From positions 1 to 41,229 of IMG/VR virus record IMGVR_UViG_3300006076_000009: a stretch of DNA of 41,229 nucleotides. The stretch is one strand, 5' to 3'. The DNA is from a virus. This document shows positions 40,902 through 41,229 of this stretch, one piece after another (within the stretch, counting starts at the first letter, position 1; the number at the start of each line of letters is the position of its first letter). The notes below the pieces were generated by a model, which worked only from the letters and a program-made list of their open reading frames with translations, was not told the origin of the DNA and searched no databases. The position numbers and the translations under genes are program-made.

Positions 40902-41229
40902 CCTAATCACCTCATACATAAATAAATTTATATACTATAACAATAGTATCATTATATAGATATAACAAACCTATCCTAACTAACTAGAATTATCTAAGTG
41001 ATATAGATTGATTATTATAATTATTGATATGATATAAATATATAAATATTAATAACTATTCAACACAAGCCAATTAAATAGCGTTTAAATTGATTCTAAG
41101 TAATACTTATTATGTATATATTATAATAGTATAATAATATCTATTAACTGTGAAATATTTAACAAGTATATATATAATATAAATAAATAAACTACTTACT
41201 TGTCTGCTGTTTGTTATTCGTGCATAAAG

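Larger units (their letters stand above)
40382..41229. other. Right-end non-coding region
   Basis: About 850 bp without a supportable gene. It contains a leftward promoter, a G-rich block, an inverted repeat, 12-bp tandem repeats and two C5...G5 elements, each described separately. Mostly TATA-rich. Adjacent to the small terminase gene, so it is a natural place for the packaging signal. Confidence 0.7.

Noticed and set aside
1-41229. CRISPR arrays, tRNA genes and a diversity-generating retroelement
   Set aside because: No regularly spaced repeats of 24-40 bp, no tRNA-like cloverleaf and no reverse transcriptase motif were seen by eye.
41220-41229. ATAAAG-T-CTTTAT palindrome formed if the two ends of the window are joined
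   Set aside because: Short and AT-rich, so likely by chance; it does not prove circularity.

Overview
The window looks like a complete, or nearly complete, genome of an AT-rich tailed phage with a short tail (podovirus). The head proteins resemble those of Bordetella phage BPP-1. The portal, tail tube, tail-fibre anchor and ejection proteins follow the T7/BPP-1 pattern. It reads in the standard genetic code. I see no tRNA, integrase, repressor, RNA polymerase or DNA polymerase. The tail type and a signal-peptide lipoprotein suggest a Gram-negative host. A type III anti-CRISPR ring nuclease suggests that hosts in its range carry type III CRISPR. The host cannot be named from the sequence. All functional names rest on recalled family patterns and visible motifs; no search was run.

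Layout. (1) 1-3.4 kb, rightward: a small early module behind a consensus promoter. It holds a zinc protein, a very acidic protein, an ORF broken by a stop, a DUF3560 protein, an adenine-type DNA methyltransferase and a ribbon-helix-helix protein, and it ends in a bidirectional terminator. (2) 3.4-14.2 kb, leftward: the early/replication arm. Transcription starts near 14.25 kb at a promoter overlapping a palindrome and meets, in order, an AcrIII-1 ring nuclease, an HTH protein, a RecT-like annealing protein, a PD-(D/E)XK nuclease, an SSB-like protein, a second protein with an SSB-like tail, a structured RNA with a terminator, a replication initiator carrying an internal iteron array, and a DnaC-like loader. 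About two dozen tiny overlapping genes follow, then a RusA-type resolvase. (3) 14.4-38.2 kb, leftward: the virion genes. From the upstream end these are portal, scaffold, capsid, cement protein, a lysis-like cassette, tail tubes, a beta-helix protein, ejection proteins (one of 2124 aa), tail fibre and Gly-rich tip, closed by a strong terminator. (4) 38.4-40.4 kb, leftward: terminase large and small subunits. (5) 40.4-41.2 kb plus 1-332: repeat-rich non-coding DNA. If the molecule is circular or permuted, this is one divergent control and packaging region of about 1.2 kb.

How it works together: replication appears to borrow the host replisome through an initiator and loader. A Red-like set (annealing protein, nuclease, SSB, resolvase) handles recombination, and the left module plus AcrIII-1 looks like counter-defence. 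The most unusual points are the structured RNA just upstream of the replication gene, the nozzle protein whose C-terminal domain is separated by 2.3 kb and fused to a beta-helix protein, the iteron array inside the initiator gene, and two small ORFs interrupted by a TAA where CAA would restore the frame.
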